64,000 nucleotides of DNA, taken from Methylomarinum sp. Ch1-1. Lineage in GTDB: Bacteria > Pseudomonadota > Gammaproteobacteria > Methylococcales > Methylomonadaceae. Positions 25,935-34,413 of the stretch are shown here, in pieces. The notes beneath the pieces are model-generated. The model was not told where the DNA came from, searched no databases, and saw only the letters and a program-made list of their open reading frames with translations. Position numbers and translations under genes: made by a program. How positions within the stretch are numbered: the first letter of the stretch is position 1; each line of letters starts with the position of its first letter. The DNA lies in NCBI RefSeq assembly GCF_030717995.2, contig NZ_CP157743.1:4242501-4306500 (forward strand). Reading direction: 5' to 3'.

Positions 25935-27722
25935 TTACCAATTAATAACGGGTAAATCATTATGCGATATAAACATAACCTGTATCGGCTGTGTTCGATC
26001 GCTGGGATACATCGCATTATCCGTATTGCAATCGCCGTCATATTCATAGATACCTATGGCATTGATACCGATTGGAATCGGCGAAACGTTAAAATTATTG
26101 AATTGCAGGGTCTGATAACCACCATGTTCCTTGATCAAAATCGCTGAACTGGATGCGAAATTGATTGCTCCGTTATTTCGATAAAACACATTCATGCATA
26201 TATCTTTCGAAGGGTAAGTCCAGACGCCACTGATGTCGTTTTCGCACTCAGCTTTATTGGTTTTAATAAAACGATAAGGAACGATCGACTCGATATCCGG
26301 CGCAGTCGTTTTGTAACATCGAGGCCACGATTCCACCCAGCTTCCACCGCTGCTTTCGCAGGTTAATCGATTACTGTATTGCTGATTACTGCAACCGTAA
26401 CCATTGCCCAACCAATACCCTCCAGCAGACCGACAGTCATCAGGCGTAGTCTGCCCAACAATAGAACAGCTTTGCCAGGTTTTTCCGGCGTTTACACAAC
26501 TTGTTTTGTTTGTGTAATGAATATCGTTGCACCCTCCATTTGAACCGGTTGTGATCAAAACATCCCCATACCAAAGTTGATTTGCCGCAGTGCAGGTAGA
26601 TTGGGTCGAAATCGTGCCGTCATCCGTACAACTTCGCCAGACTTTTCCGGCGGACACACAAGAGGTTTTAGTGTTTTGTGTTTGGTCTTCGCAACCAAAG
26701 CCTTCTCCGAACCAAACGCCTCCATCGGTTTCGCATGTTTGTTTATCAGAATACGTTACTCCTAATGAACAATTAATCCATTTCCCTGTTCCTAATGCGG
26801 TTTTACAGGAGCTTTTGTTGTAATAACTTTGATCTTCACAGCCGCCAAACCACACTGCAGGTGATGTGCAGACGGTTTTAGTCGTTTTACTTGAATCCGT
26901 GCAAAAGGAAACCGGCGCTATCTGCCGAGTGCCGTTCAAGGGTAAACGGAGCGTCGCGCTTATCCCGCCCGAAATATCCACCAACCAATCATCCTTATCG
27001 ACCAATGGCGCTGGCTGATCATATGGTGCAATATCAGTTGCGGATAAACTATTGACCGGATAATCCTCATCATAATCAGTTCCACCAGCGGCATAGTCCT
27101 TGCCATAACTTTGCACCACCAAGCGATCCGGATCGGTTATATGAGGTGTCGCGGTTGATAAATCATAGCCATCCCCAAATCGCCAACCATAATCAAAATC
27201 GGTAGCGTTCTGCGCTTCCCTGCCCCAGCCATCCGTATATAAATCCGCATCCAATACCGACTCAGACACCGACAAATAAGGTCCTCGCCAACCATATTTC
27301 AGGCTGCTAGTCGTATCCGTTGACGCAGCAGCCTGAGTCTTCCAGGCGCCGGCCGCTAATGCATCGCAATGCGCCTGCGCCGATCCATATAGCGAAGAAT
27401 CGTAGGCTGTTTCGTCTATCGTTCTGTTTACCGTGCAATAATTTTGGTCCACCAATTCCCTTAAATTTACCGGCAACCGCCCCATATCCGCCACAAACCC
27501 CGAGATATCCGGCTGGCCGTTGATCGTGCGTTTCGGGTTGCCGATGATGGCGGTGCGGATGCTTTCCAGGTGCTCGCGGGTTTGTTCGTAGCGGGCCGAA
27601 TAACCGATATCGACAGTGGAGCGGATGGCGATGGCGCCGAGCACCGAGATCAGCATCAACACCACCAGCAATTCCAACAAGGAAAAACCGTTTTGCTTTG
27701 GAAGATGAAACATCATAGACAA
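25935..27722 (-). CDS. Large prepilin-like protein with cysteine-rich repeat region
   Basis: The N-terminus is a prepilin signal (KQNG / FSLLELLVVLMLISVLGAIA) followed by a GspG-like part with GWRGPYL (144-150) and DGWGREA (164-170). Residues 274-469 hold 17 cysteines spaced mostly 10-14 residues apart within repeated units of the form Y-x-N-K-x-S-C-x-x-A-G-K-x-W-x-x-C. The C-terminal ~125 residues (PDIESIVPYRFIKTNK to the end) lack the repeats. At 595 residues it is several times the usual pseudopilin length, so the repeats probably form a disulfide-stabilised tip or adhesive stalk (inference). No strong ribosome-binding site is visible. Confidence 0.8.
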   Translation of the reverse strand: MSMMFHLPKQNGFSLLELLVVLMLISVLGAIAIRSTVDIGYSARYEQTREHLESIRTAIIGNPKRTINGQPDISGFVADMGRLPVNLRELVDQNYCTVNRTIDETAYDSSLYGSAQAHCDALAAGAWKTQAAASTDTTSSLKYGWRGPYLSVSESVLDADLYTDGWGREAQNATDFDYGWRFGDGYDLSTATPHITDPDRLVVQSYGKDYAAGGTDYDEDYPVNSLSATDIAPYDQPAPLVDKDDWLVDISGGISATLRLPLNGTRQIAPVSFCTDSSKTTKTVCTSPAVWFGGCEDQSYYNKSSCKTALGTGKWINCSLGVTYSDKQTCETDGGVWFGEGFGCEDQTQNTKTSCVSAGKVWRSCTDDGTISTQSTCTAANQLWYGDVLITTGSNGGCNDIHYTNKTSCVNAGKTWQSCSIVGQTTPDDCRSAGGYWLGNGYGCSNQQYSNRLTCESSGGSWVESWPRCYKTTAPDIESIVPYRFIKTNKAECENDISGVWTYPSKDICMNVFYRNNGAINFASSSAILIKEHGGYQTLQFNNFNVSPIPIGINAIGIYEYDGDCNTDNAMYPSDRTQPIQVMFISHNDLPVINW

Positions 27723-27796
27723 AAATTAAAATATAAAGCAAAAATCACACCATTCGACATTCATGCCTTGGCGCTCAAGATTCAAAACAACCAACA

Positions 27797-27897
27797 TTCC
27801 CACGGAGGACCGAGGGAACGAGAAATGAGCGGTTTGATAAGACATCCGCTTTTGTTCTGGCAAAAGTGAATCGTAGGAGCGCCGCCCCCCGGCGCGA
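27797..27897. repeat. Two short palindromic repeats in the gap between prepilin genes
   Basis: At 27797-27824 a hairpin (TTCCCACGG AGGA CCGAGGGAA) and at 27873-27897 a GTAG-headed palindrome (GTAGGAGCGCCGCC...GGCGCG). Both lie in the 655-base divergent gap between the cysteine-rich prepilin and the prepilin at 28378. Confidence 0.6.
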
Positions 27898-28086
27898 AGC
27901 CTTGCAGGCCGCCTCACTTTTGCTCACTCCTGATAAACCAAGATGTCAGTAATTCCTACTTACAGCCGACCGGACATTCCGATAAACGCGAAGCATCCGC
28001 TTACCAAGCTTTTTCGTCAAAGCAATGCGGCAAATCGAAGAAGAGCTAAAGAAAAATAAAAAAGTGAGGGATATAACTCACTCAAG

Positions 28087-28104
28087 GTGTGGCATATGCC
28101 GCAC
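28087..28104. promoter_or_regulatory. Possible upstream activator site for the sigma-54 prepilin promoter
   Basis: An 18-base near-perfect palindrome, GTGTGGCATATGCCGCAC, centred about 87 bases upstream of the -12 element at 28181-28182. That is the usual distance for an enhancer-binding protein such as a PilR-type NtrC-family activator. No such activator is encoded in the window. Confidence 0.45.
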
Positions 28105-28167
28105 TTTATAAATCGCCGAAAATCGTCGAAAACCAACAACTTCAAAAAAAACAGATAATTACAACTT

Positions 28168-28183
28168 TGGCACAGCGATTGCT
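28168..28183 (+). promoter_or_regulatory. Sigma-54 promoter of the prepilin gene
   Basis: TGGCAC-N5-TTGCT, with the GG and GC dinucleotides exactly ten bases apart, matches the -24/-12 consensus. The predicted start of transcription is near 28194, leaving a ~184-base leader. Sigma-54 control of major pilin genes is known in Pseudomonas. Confidence 0.82.
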
Positions 28184-28193
28184 TTTATTATCG

Positions 28194-28377
28194 CGATCTA
28201 ACTGAGTTTGTTCGCCTAAGGGAAGAGAAACAGTCGGGAAAGACTGAAATAAGGAGTAGGATGAACACGGGGGAAGGGCTTCCCCCCCACTGCCGGGCGC
28301 TCTGGTACAGCAAAGGGCAGTGACTTTGTTAGTGCTCACTTAATAACACTAACTAACAAAACGGGGAGAAACCCAAC
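28194..28377 (+). promoter_or_regulatory. Structured 5' leader of the prepilin transcript
   Basis: Between the sigma-54 start and the ATG lie several hairpins: CAGTC/GACTG at 28231-28246, a strong GGGGGAAG/CTTCCCCC stem at 28269-28288, and a long stem TTTGTTAGTG / CACTAACTAACAAA at 28325-28360 that ends just before the GGGGAG ribosome-binding site. I compared it by eye with the c-di-GMP-I riboswitch consensus and do not see that motif. It may be an undescribed regulatory leader or only a stabilising structure. Confidence 0.45.
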
Positions 28378-29247
28378 ATGAAACATTATAACAACATGGC
28401 TCGCCAAGCGGGTATGACCTTAATCGAATTGACCGTTGTCCTGCTGGTATTGATCGGTTTGGCTGGCTTAATGATTCCTTATGTGTCTGGTTTTGTATCT
28501 AAAACTCACGACTCAACCGGCACAAACAATCTAGCCGCATTAAACGGAACCATTCAACGTTTCCATACCCAGTTCAACAGCTTGCCGGATGATCTTCATT
28601 CATTAATCGAAACTTCAACAGGTACGAATCCTGGCACCGTATATTCTGAATTAATGAATCCTAACATGCTGTCGCCAGTTACCTATACCGAAGATGGCAC
28701 AACTGGCATGGTCGCTACTGAGATTCCATTAATGTCGCTTACCTCCGCCGGCATTACCTCTGTTTATGATATGAAAGATCCAACTACTAATGGCAGCAAG
28801 ACTTTTGATGCCGGCAATGCCCCAGTTACGGTTCCAATGCCTTCTGCAGGTAATGCTGCGGCAGTTACTCTAGCAGCATTGAACTCTGGAGACAGAGCAG
28901 ATATTGAAACTCATTTGGCAACAGCATTTGGTCGCCAAGCCACTAATTTTAATTCAACTTGCTATGACTACATCGTTATGGGTGTTGGCCAAGAATCCGA
29001 AATGACCGGCCGTGCGATTCAAGAAGCACCAGTGCATTTCGCACAAAATGGCGACATGGGCCCAGACAAAAGATACAACCGTTTTGTTTCGGTTTTCCAA
29101 GTAGATAAAGACAATTCGACAGCTGGTTGTTCAACTAATACAGAACAAGCCAAATTCATCGGCACAGCCATGATTATGATGCCTAACCACATCATCGGTC
29201 TGGCTGAAGAAATGGATGCCGCCTATGCCAATATCGCTGCTAAATAA
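28378..29247 (+). CDS. Type IV prepilin, sigma-54 controlled
   Basis: The 289-residue protein has a prepilin N-terminus: leader ending ARQAG, then MTLIELTVVLLVLIGLAGLM with the glutamate at +5. The mature part is longer than usual and has two cysteines (TCYDYIVMG and AGCSTNTEQ) that may form a C-terminal disulfide. A GGGGAG site precedes the ATG and a rho-independent terminator follows, so it is monocistronic and presumably highly expressed, as expected for a major pilin. It is divergent from the other two prepilins and precedes the assembly operon at 30.1 kb. Confidence 0.87.
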   Translation: MKHYNNMARQAGMTLIELTVVLLVLIGLAGLMIPYVSGFVSKTHDSTGTNNLAALNGTIQRFHTQFNSLPDDLHSLIETSTGTNPGTVYSELMNPNMLSPVTYTEDGTTGMVATEIPLMSLTSAGITSVYDMKDPTTNGSKTFDAGNAPVTVPMPSAGNAAAVTLAALNSGDRADIETHLATAFGRQATNFNSTCYDYIVMGVGQESEMTGRAIQEAPVHFAQNGDMGPDKRYNRFVSVFQVDKDNSTAGCSTNTEQAKFIGTAMIMMPNHIIGLAEEMDAAYANIAAK

Positions 29248-29312
29248 TTAGCGCCATAGCGACCTATGGTGATTCACCATTAGACAATCTATCTTTCAAG
29301 GATGATCAAACC

Positions 29313-29339
29313 AAAGCGGTTTTAACATAAAACCGCTTT
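29313..29339 (+). terminator. Rho-independent terminator after the prepilin gene
   Basis: AAAGCGGTTTT and AAAACCGCTTT form an 11-bp stem around a short loop, followed by CTTTAAAA, about 65 bases after the stop codon. Confidence 0.82.
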
Positions 29340-29532
29340 CTTTAAAAACGGACCACCAACCTCCCCTCGGTTTCAGTGGTCCGCTTTCGTCTAACAAGGA
29401 TTTAAGACTACCAAGCTAAGGACACTCAATTAAGGACGATTTGGAACCGGAGAGGGATGCCGGTTCCCTCTTATACCGCTGCGTTTTCACTGAGAGCGCA
29501 GCGGTATGATTGTTTTTGCCGATTTGATTTTT

Positions 29533-30043
29533 AACCGCGGAGTCGCAGAGGCGCAGAGCTTTTAATTGCCGATTCTCTCCGTGTTTTGGCGACTCGTCGG
29601 TTTTATAAACATTTTGATGGGTTTTGGAGTTTTAATATCAAACATCTCTGTGTCTCTGTGACTCTGCGGTTTATTTGAATTTTGATGAATTTGCGGATTC
29701 ATTTTTTTTAAGCGCGGAGTCGCAGAGGCGCAGAGTTTTTAATTGTCAACCCTCTCCATGTTTTGGCGACTCGTCGGTTTTATAAACGTTTTGATGGGTT
29801 TTGGAGTTTTAATATCAAACATCTCTGTGTCTCTGTGACTCTGCGGTTTATTTGAATTTTGATGAATTTGCGGATTCATTTTTTTAACCGCGGAGTCGCA
29901 GAGGCGCAGAGTTTTTAATTGTCAACCTTCTCCATGTTTTGGCGACTCGTCGGTTTTATAAACGTTTTGATGGGTTTTGGAGTTTTAATATCAAACACCT
30001 CTGTGTCTCTGTGACTCTGCGGTTTATTTGAATTTTGATGAGC
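29533..30043. repeat. Three tandem copies of a ~177-bp hairpin repeat
   Basis: Each unit starts with (A)ACCGCGGAGTCGCAGAGGCG at 29533, 29710 and 29886, and ends with its inverse, CTCTGTGACTCTGCGGTTT, followed by a short AT-rich spacer. Units are nearly identical. The outer arms of each unit pair, so RNA from this region would form three large hairpins. Together with single copies elsewhere this is the most frequent repeat of the pilus region. It fills the 860-base gap between the prepilin and the PilMN-like gene. No gene is visible in it. Confidence 0.9.
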
Positions 30044-30108
30044 TAAGCTACATGCCACTCATCCTACGATTATTTCTAAGCTTTTATACATAAGAATAAC
30101 AACAAATA

Positions 30109-31491
30109 ATGAAGCTTCCTGCTTTTAGCCAACGCCCCGCTCACACCCTGCTGTTCATCACCGAAGTCAAAACCTTCCGAGTCGATGCCGACCGCAAGGG
30201 TATTTTGCTTACCGATGTGGAAACGATAGAACGCGGTTGCGACGAGCCGGCGCGACTGGCGAAAACGCTGCAAAAGATCAGCGAGGAAAGCGCCCCTTTC
30301 GGCCGTAAACTATGGCTATTATTCCTGCGCCTGCCTTCACACTTGATCAGTCTACCGGCCATGCAGGTGCAAGGCGTGGACGACGACACGCTGATGCAAG
30401 CCTTGCAATTCGAACTGGAAGGCGTCACCGGGCAGTCATCTCAGGATAGCCGCATCGCCTTTCAGTTCATCAAAAGCGCCGATGAAATGAGCGATTATTG
30501 GTTGACCCAGATCGATCAATTGGCGCTGGACGATCTGCTCAAGGCTGCCAAGCAATGCAAAACCAAGCTGGCCGGCCTGCTCTATCCCGGCGGCCTGCCG
30601 ATGGCGATCGGTGAACCGGATACTCCGGAATGGCTGCGCCTGGAATGCTGGCCCGATCAACTCTACGCCCTTCATCAGAACGAAGACCAGCTGAACCTGC
30701 AGGTCTTTTCCCTCGAAAGCCATCACTGGCAAACCGAACTGGATCAGTGGCTGCATGGCCTGGACGACAAGCCGTCCAGCGAAGCCTTGCTGAATAACAA
30801 GCTGGAAGTGTTGCCGGATACCGACCGCCAATATCATTTAAATCAGGATCACAGCCTGAGTTTATGGCTGGGGCTGTGGGCGCAAGCGCTGATAGCCAAT
30901 AAGAAAACTCCGGTTCCGATCATCCGCCCCCCTTCTAACTTTAATCCGGATATCGCCTGGATGGCCGGCACCGGCGGCGGCGCGCTGCTGCTGTGCCTGC
31001 TGCATGCCGGCTGGTTCATCAGTCAGAGCAATCATTACCAGGAGGAGGCGGACCGATTGAGCAAGATTGATCAATCGATGCAGGCGCTGCGCAAACAAGT
31101 CAACAACAGCCGCGATGAGAAAGACAAGCTGGAAAAAAAACTGGGTAAATTAACCGGCGACGCCGACCTGATCCCCAACACCCTGAAACGGCTACAGCAA
31201 CGCCCAGCAAAACTGTTGTTGGCATTGGCCAACGGCCGCGACGAAGAACTGGTCGTGGAAACCATCGAGAACCGCAACAACGACATCGTCATCACCGGCG
31301 TAACCTTGAAACCTCAGCTGGCCAATCAGCTGGCGACTTATCTACAAGATAATTTGCCGGATCTGAATTGGCATGTGCAGGCGCCGACCAAAAAGGATAT
31401 GGCGTTGTTCGACGACGGCGGACCTTGGTCTTTCGAACTGGCGCTGATCGATGAGGGCATCCCGGGCTTTGGCGAGGATGAGAAGAAATGA
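30109..31491 (+). CDS. PilM-PilN/GspL-like inner-membrane assembly protein
   Basis: The 460-residue protein combines a cytoplasmic N-terminal domain (about 1-280) resembling the actin-like fold of PilM/GspL/MshI (LWLLFLRLPSHLISLPAMQ, LMQALQFELEGVTG), one membrane helix (about 285-308, MAGTGGGALLLCLLHAGWFI) and a coiled coil (about 312-350) leading to a PilN-like periplasmic domain with ENRNNDIVITGVTL. It is bitopic like GspL and like a PilM-PilN fusion. It is the first gene of the assembly block (PilO-like, ATPase, PilC-like, PilP-like, secretin). Confidence 0.75.
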   Translation: MKLPAFSQRPAHTLLFITEVKTFRVDADRKGILLTDVETIERGCDEPARLAKTLQKISEESAPFGRKLWLLFLRLPSHLISLPAMQVQGVDDDTLMQALQFELEGVTGQSSQDSRIAFQFIKSADEMSDYWLTQIDQLALDDLLKAAKQCKTKLAGLLYPGGLPMAIGEPDTPEWLRLECWPDQLYALHQNEDQLNLQVFSLESHHWQTELDQWLHGLDDKPSSEALLNNKLEVLPDTDRQYHLNQDHSLSLWLGLWAQALIANKKTPVPIIRPPSNFNPDIAWMAGTGGGALLLCLLHAGWFISQSNHYQEEADRLSKIDQSMQALRKQVNNSRDEKDKLEKKLGKLTGDADLIPNTLKRLQQRPAKLLLALANGRDEELVVETIENRNNDIVITGVTLKPQLANQLATYLQDNLPDLNWHVQAPTKKDMALFDDGGPWSFELALIDEGIPGFGEDEKK

Positions 31492-31503
31492 ATGTTTGTA
31501 TTA

Positions 31504-31671
31504 GTTTAACCGCAGAGCATTGGATTTCAGAAACCTCTGTCACTCGGCGGTTCTGCGGTCCAAACATGATATCTATGGCCGGGAAGCAATGAATAAGTTA
31601 ACCGCGGAGCCACAGAGACGCAGTGTTTTTTATTTCAATATTCTCTGTACCTCGGCGACTCCGCGGTTCAC
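31504..31671. repeat. Hairpin repeats of the AACCGCGGAG family between assembly genes
   Basis: Two paired-arm copies: TAACCGCAGAG...TTCTGCGGTC (about 31508-31560) and TTAACCGCGGAGCCACAGAG...ACTCCGCGGTT (about 31599-31671). They occupy the whole 207-base gap between the PilMN-like and PilO-like genes. Confidence 0.75.
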
Positions 31672-31698
31672 GTTCAAAATCAATCACCGACAATAACC

Positions 31699-32322
31699 AT
31701 GACGCCTGAACAACAACGTGAATTATGGCTGAAGCGGGTTTTGCCGGGACTGGTGATTTCGGTGATTTATTTCGTCTTCATCAGCGGCATCGTCAGCGAC
31801 AAGGCGAAAACCGCCGAGGATGCCTATCGAAAATTGATGCAGAGAGGCATTTCCAGCGCAGCTTTGCCGAGCCTGGAAAGCCAGAAAAACCGCTTGCAGG
31901 ACGAACTCATCAAATTGAAACAACGGGATGAAGCCGTGCAAAACGGCCTGTCGGAAAAAGCCGGTTTTCTCTATGGCCAAAGCGACGGCCACGAAGCCAT
32001 CGACCGCATTGCGGTGATTCTTGCTCAGCATCGACTGCGTATTACCGAGGAATCGGTCACCGAGCAGAAGAAAGTCGGCGATATGCCGCAATCGATTGCC
32101 GACGTCCAACAATGGCTAGGTGAGGCGCTGAAATCGGATGATGCGGTCAAGCTGCAGCAGATCGGCTTCGTCGGCCGTTATGTCGATGTATACGCAATGA
32201 TGCAACAATTGGCCGATGAAAACATCAAGGCGCTGCCGGTCTCTTTGACGATGACGAATTTGAATTCGGATGACCGAAACGATATAGGGTTAAAAAAATG
32301 GCTGCTAGAACTGTGGATTTAA
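31699..32322 (+). CDS. PilO/GspM-like membrane protein
   Basis: This 207-residue protein has a short cytoplasmic N-terminus, one membrane helix (about 14-32, VLPGLVISVIYFVFISGIV), a coiled coil (about 55-85, LESQKNRLQDELIKLKQRD) and a small periplasmic ferredoxin-like domain. This is the layout of PilO/GspM, which with PilN/GspL aligns the assembly platform. Sequence similarity is too weak to distinguish the two from memory. Its end overlaps the following ATPase gene by 25 bases, indicating coupled translation. Confidence 0.7.
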   Translation: MTPEQQRELWLKRVLPGLVISVIYFVFISGIVSDKAKTAEDAYRKLMQRGISSAALPSLESQKNRLQDELIKLKQRDEAVQNGLSEKAGFLYGQSDGHEAIDRIAVILAQHRLRITEESVTEQKKVGDMPQSIADVQQWLGEALKSDDAVKLQQIGFVGRYVDVYAMMQQLADENIKALPVSLTMTNLNSDDRNDIGLKKWLLELWI

Positions 32323-34100
32323 AAAAGTCGAGCCTGGCCGAAGATCAGCGCATCGAAGAACGCCAAGCGATTTCCGCCTGGAATGCGACGATCTTTCAGG
32401 ACGGGGATGCTTCCCTCACCTATGGCAATGTCGTCGATATCACCGGCAGCGGCGCCTGTCTGGTTGTCAGCAAGGAAACCAGCTGGATCGCCGAAAACAC
32501 AACGATGACCTTGCATGTCGAGGCCGAACATCGCCGCTTCACCCGCAAGGCCGAGGTGCGCTGGCTGAAAACACACGGTGAGAGTCTGCATTTCGGTGTG
32601 CATTATATCGACCACGTCGGCTTCGATCCCGACACTCACCAACTGAATATCGATGAGGTCAAGGTGTGTCCGACCTGCGCGCTCAAACTGCCCGGCAATA
32701 TCGCCCTCAGACAAAAGGCGCTGCCCTTCTTGCTGCAAGACAATGTCACCCATATCGCCTGCAGCGCTCCTCCCAATTCCCAAACGCTTAAGTTGCTGGA
32801 ACGCTTCGTCAAAACCGAAATCAAGCTGTGGCAGGCGCCGGAAAATCTGCTGACGATCAAATTGAAACAGGTTTACGGCAGCAATCCGGGTCAACCGGTA
32901 CAGGCCCTGCCCAATGCCGCCGCCAACAACAATCAGGACTCGGCCGTCAACCTAGGCGACGACTTGTTGTATGCGGCTTATATGCGCCAAGCCTCCGATA
33001 TTCATATCGACCCCAGCTTCGACGGCGCAACCATTCGTTTTAGAACCGACGGCCAACTAGAGGTTTACAACAAGACCAATACCCATGTTTACACCGAACT
33101 GGTCAGTCGTCTGAAGGTCATGGCCAACCTGGATATCGCGGAGAAACGTTCGCCCCAGGACGGTCGCTTTTCCCATCAATTCGTCGCCGGCGAACGCCGT
33201 ATAGATGTCCGGGTCGCAACGCTGCCGACCAAATACGGCGAACGGGTCACGATGAGGCTGCTGGCCGTGCAAACCGACTCGCTGACTTTGGACAAACTGG
33301 GTTTCACCTTCAAGCATCAGGACATGATCGAGACCTTTCTGCGCCGCATCCAGGGCATGATGATCATGACCGGACCGACCGGTAGCGGCAAGACCACGAC
33401 CTTATATGCGGCGATCAGGATGCTGATGGCCGAGCGCAACGTCAATATCATCACCATCGAAGATCCGATCGAATACGAAATTGCCGGCGTCGCTCAATGC
33501 GAGGTAGACGCCGGCGACAAGGTCAGTTTCGCCAAGGCGCTGCGCAGCATACTCCGACACGACCCCGATGTCGTGATGGTCGGCGAGATTCGCGACAAGG
33601 AGACCGCCGACATCGCGATCAAGGCGGCATTGACCGGCCATATGGTGTTGGGCACGTTGCATACCAATTCCGCCGCGGCCACGGTGACCCGTTTACTGGA
33701 TATGGGCGTCGAGCCTTATCTGGTCGCGGCGGCCTTGCGCTTGGCCGTAGCCCAACGCCTGCTGCGTCGCCTATGCAAGCACTGCCGTATCGCCCGGCCG
33801 CTGACGGAGCTGGAGGCGATCAGCATCGGCCGGCCGGAATTGAAGCAAAAGATGATTTACGACCCTTGCGGCTGTATTTATTGCGGTGGCAAAGGCTTTG
33901 CCGGCCGCATCGGTTTATATGAAATGCTGGAGCTGAACGAGGATTGGGCGCGTTCGGTGGCCGACGGCGAAGGCGAATCGCAATTGGTCTTGAAGATGCG
34001 CGAAGCGGGCATCAAAAGTCTGCTCGATGATGCGATCGACAAGCTAATAAAGGGCGAAACGGCAATTGGCGAGGTAATACAAATTGCTTCATCGTGGTGA
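32298..34100 (+). CDS. Type IV pilus/type II secretion assembly ATPase with N-terminal PilZ-like domain
   Basis: The 600-residue protein has three parts. Residues ~15-110 resemble a PilZ c-di-GMP domain: QRIEERQ supplies RxxxR and DITGSGACL supplies the D-x-(S/T)-x-x-G pattern. Residues ~120-200 form a GspE/PilB N-terminal-like part with CPTCALKLP. From ~205 is the GspE/PilB ATPase with ASDIHIDPSFDGA, Walker A GPTGSGKTTTLY (about 357-368), the Asp box IEDPIEY, Walker B HDPDVVMVGEIRD and a C-terminal zinc site (LCKHCR at ~492, CGCIYCGGKG at ~524). It powers pseudopilus extension. PilZ fused directly to the extension ATPase is unusual; MshE uses a different N-terminal domain to bind c-di-GMP. 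Confidence 0.9.
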   Translation: MAARTVDLKKSSLAEDQRIEERQAISAWNATIFQDGDASLTYGNVVDITGSGACLVVSKETSWIAENTTMTLHVEAEHRRFTRKAEVRWLKTHGESLHFGVHYIDHVGFDPDTHQLNIDEVKVCPTCALKLPGNIALRQKALPFLLQDNVTHIACSAPPNSQTLKLLERFVKTEIKLWQAPENLLTIKLKQVYGSNPGQPVQALPNAAANNNQDSAVNLGDDLLYAAYMRQASDIHIDPSFDGATIRFRTDGQLEVYNKTNTHVYTELVSRLKVMANLDIAEKRSPQDGRFSHQFVAGERRIDVRVATLPTKYGERVTMRLLAVQTDSLTLDKLGFTFKHQDMIETFLRRIQGMMIMTGPTGSGKTTTLYAAIRMLMAERNVNIITIEDPIEYEIAGVAQCEVDAGDKVSFAKALRSILRHDPDVVMVGEIRDKETADIAIKAALTGHMVLGTLHTNSAAATVTRLLDMGVEPYLVAAALRLAVAQRLLRRLCKHCRIARPLTELEAISIGRPELKQKMIYDPCGCIYCGGKGFAGRIGLYEMLELNEDWARSVADGEGESQLVLKMREAGIKSLLDDAIDKLIKGETAIGEVIQIASSW

Positions 34101-34126
34101 TGTTTGGAATTAAAAACTTTGGAATG

Positions 34127-34388
34127 GTGAACCGCGGAGACACAGAGACACGGAGTTTTTAAGATCATAAATTCTCTGTGTCTCGGCGGCTCTGCGGTGG
34201 AAAAACTGATGCCGATCCATGATGCCCAATTACTCACCTACCTCAAGCTGACACGATGCAAAGTAGACTTATTAATAAATTTCAATGCTCCTCTATTACA
34301 CAAAGGAATCAAACGCTTAGTGATGATTATTAACCCGAAGCAGGTGAGCTCTTGAAAAATCTCTGCGTCTCTGAGTCTCTGCGGTAAT
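34127..34388. repeat. Hairpin repeats between the ATPase and platform genes
   Basis: A paired copy at 34127-34199 (TGAACCGCGGAGACACAGAG and CTCGGCGGCTCTGCGG) and a half copy at 34352-34388 (CTCTGCGTCTCTGAGTCTCTGCGGT). They occupy most of the 313-base gap. No gene is visible. Confidence 0.75.
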
Positions 34389-34413
34389 TCATTACAATTT
34401 ACGACATAAAACC

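Noticed and set aside
25666-25941. A 91-codon frame between the HEPN gene and the large prepilin
   Set aside because: It runs through a decayed hairpin repeat, has no ribosome-binding site and its translation has no recognisable features.
28194-28377. c-di-GMP-I (GEMM) or cobalamin riboswitch in the prepilin leader
   Set aside because: Neither the GEMM core nor the B12 box is visible. I report it only as a structured leader.
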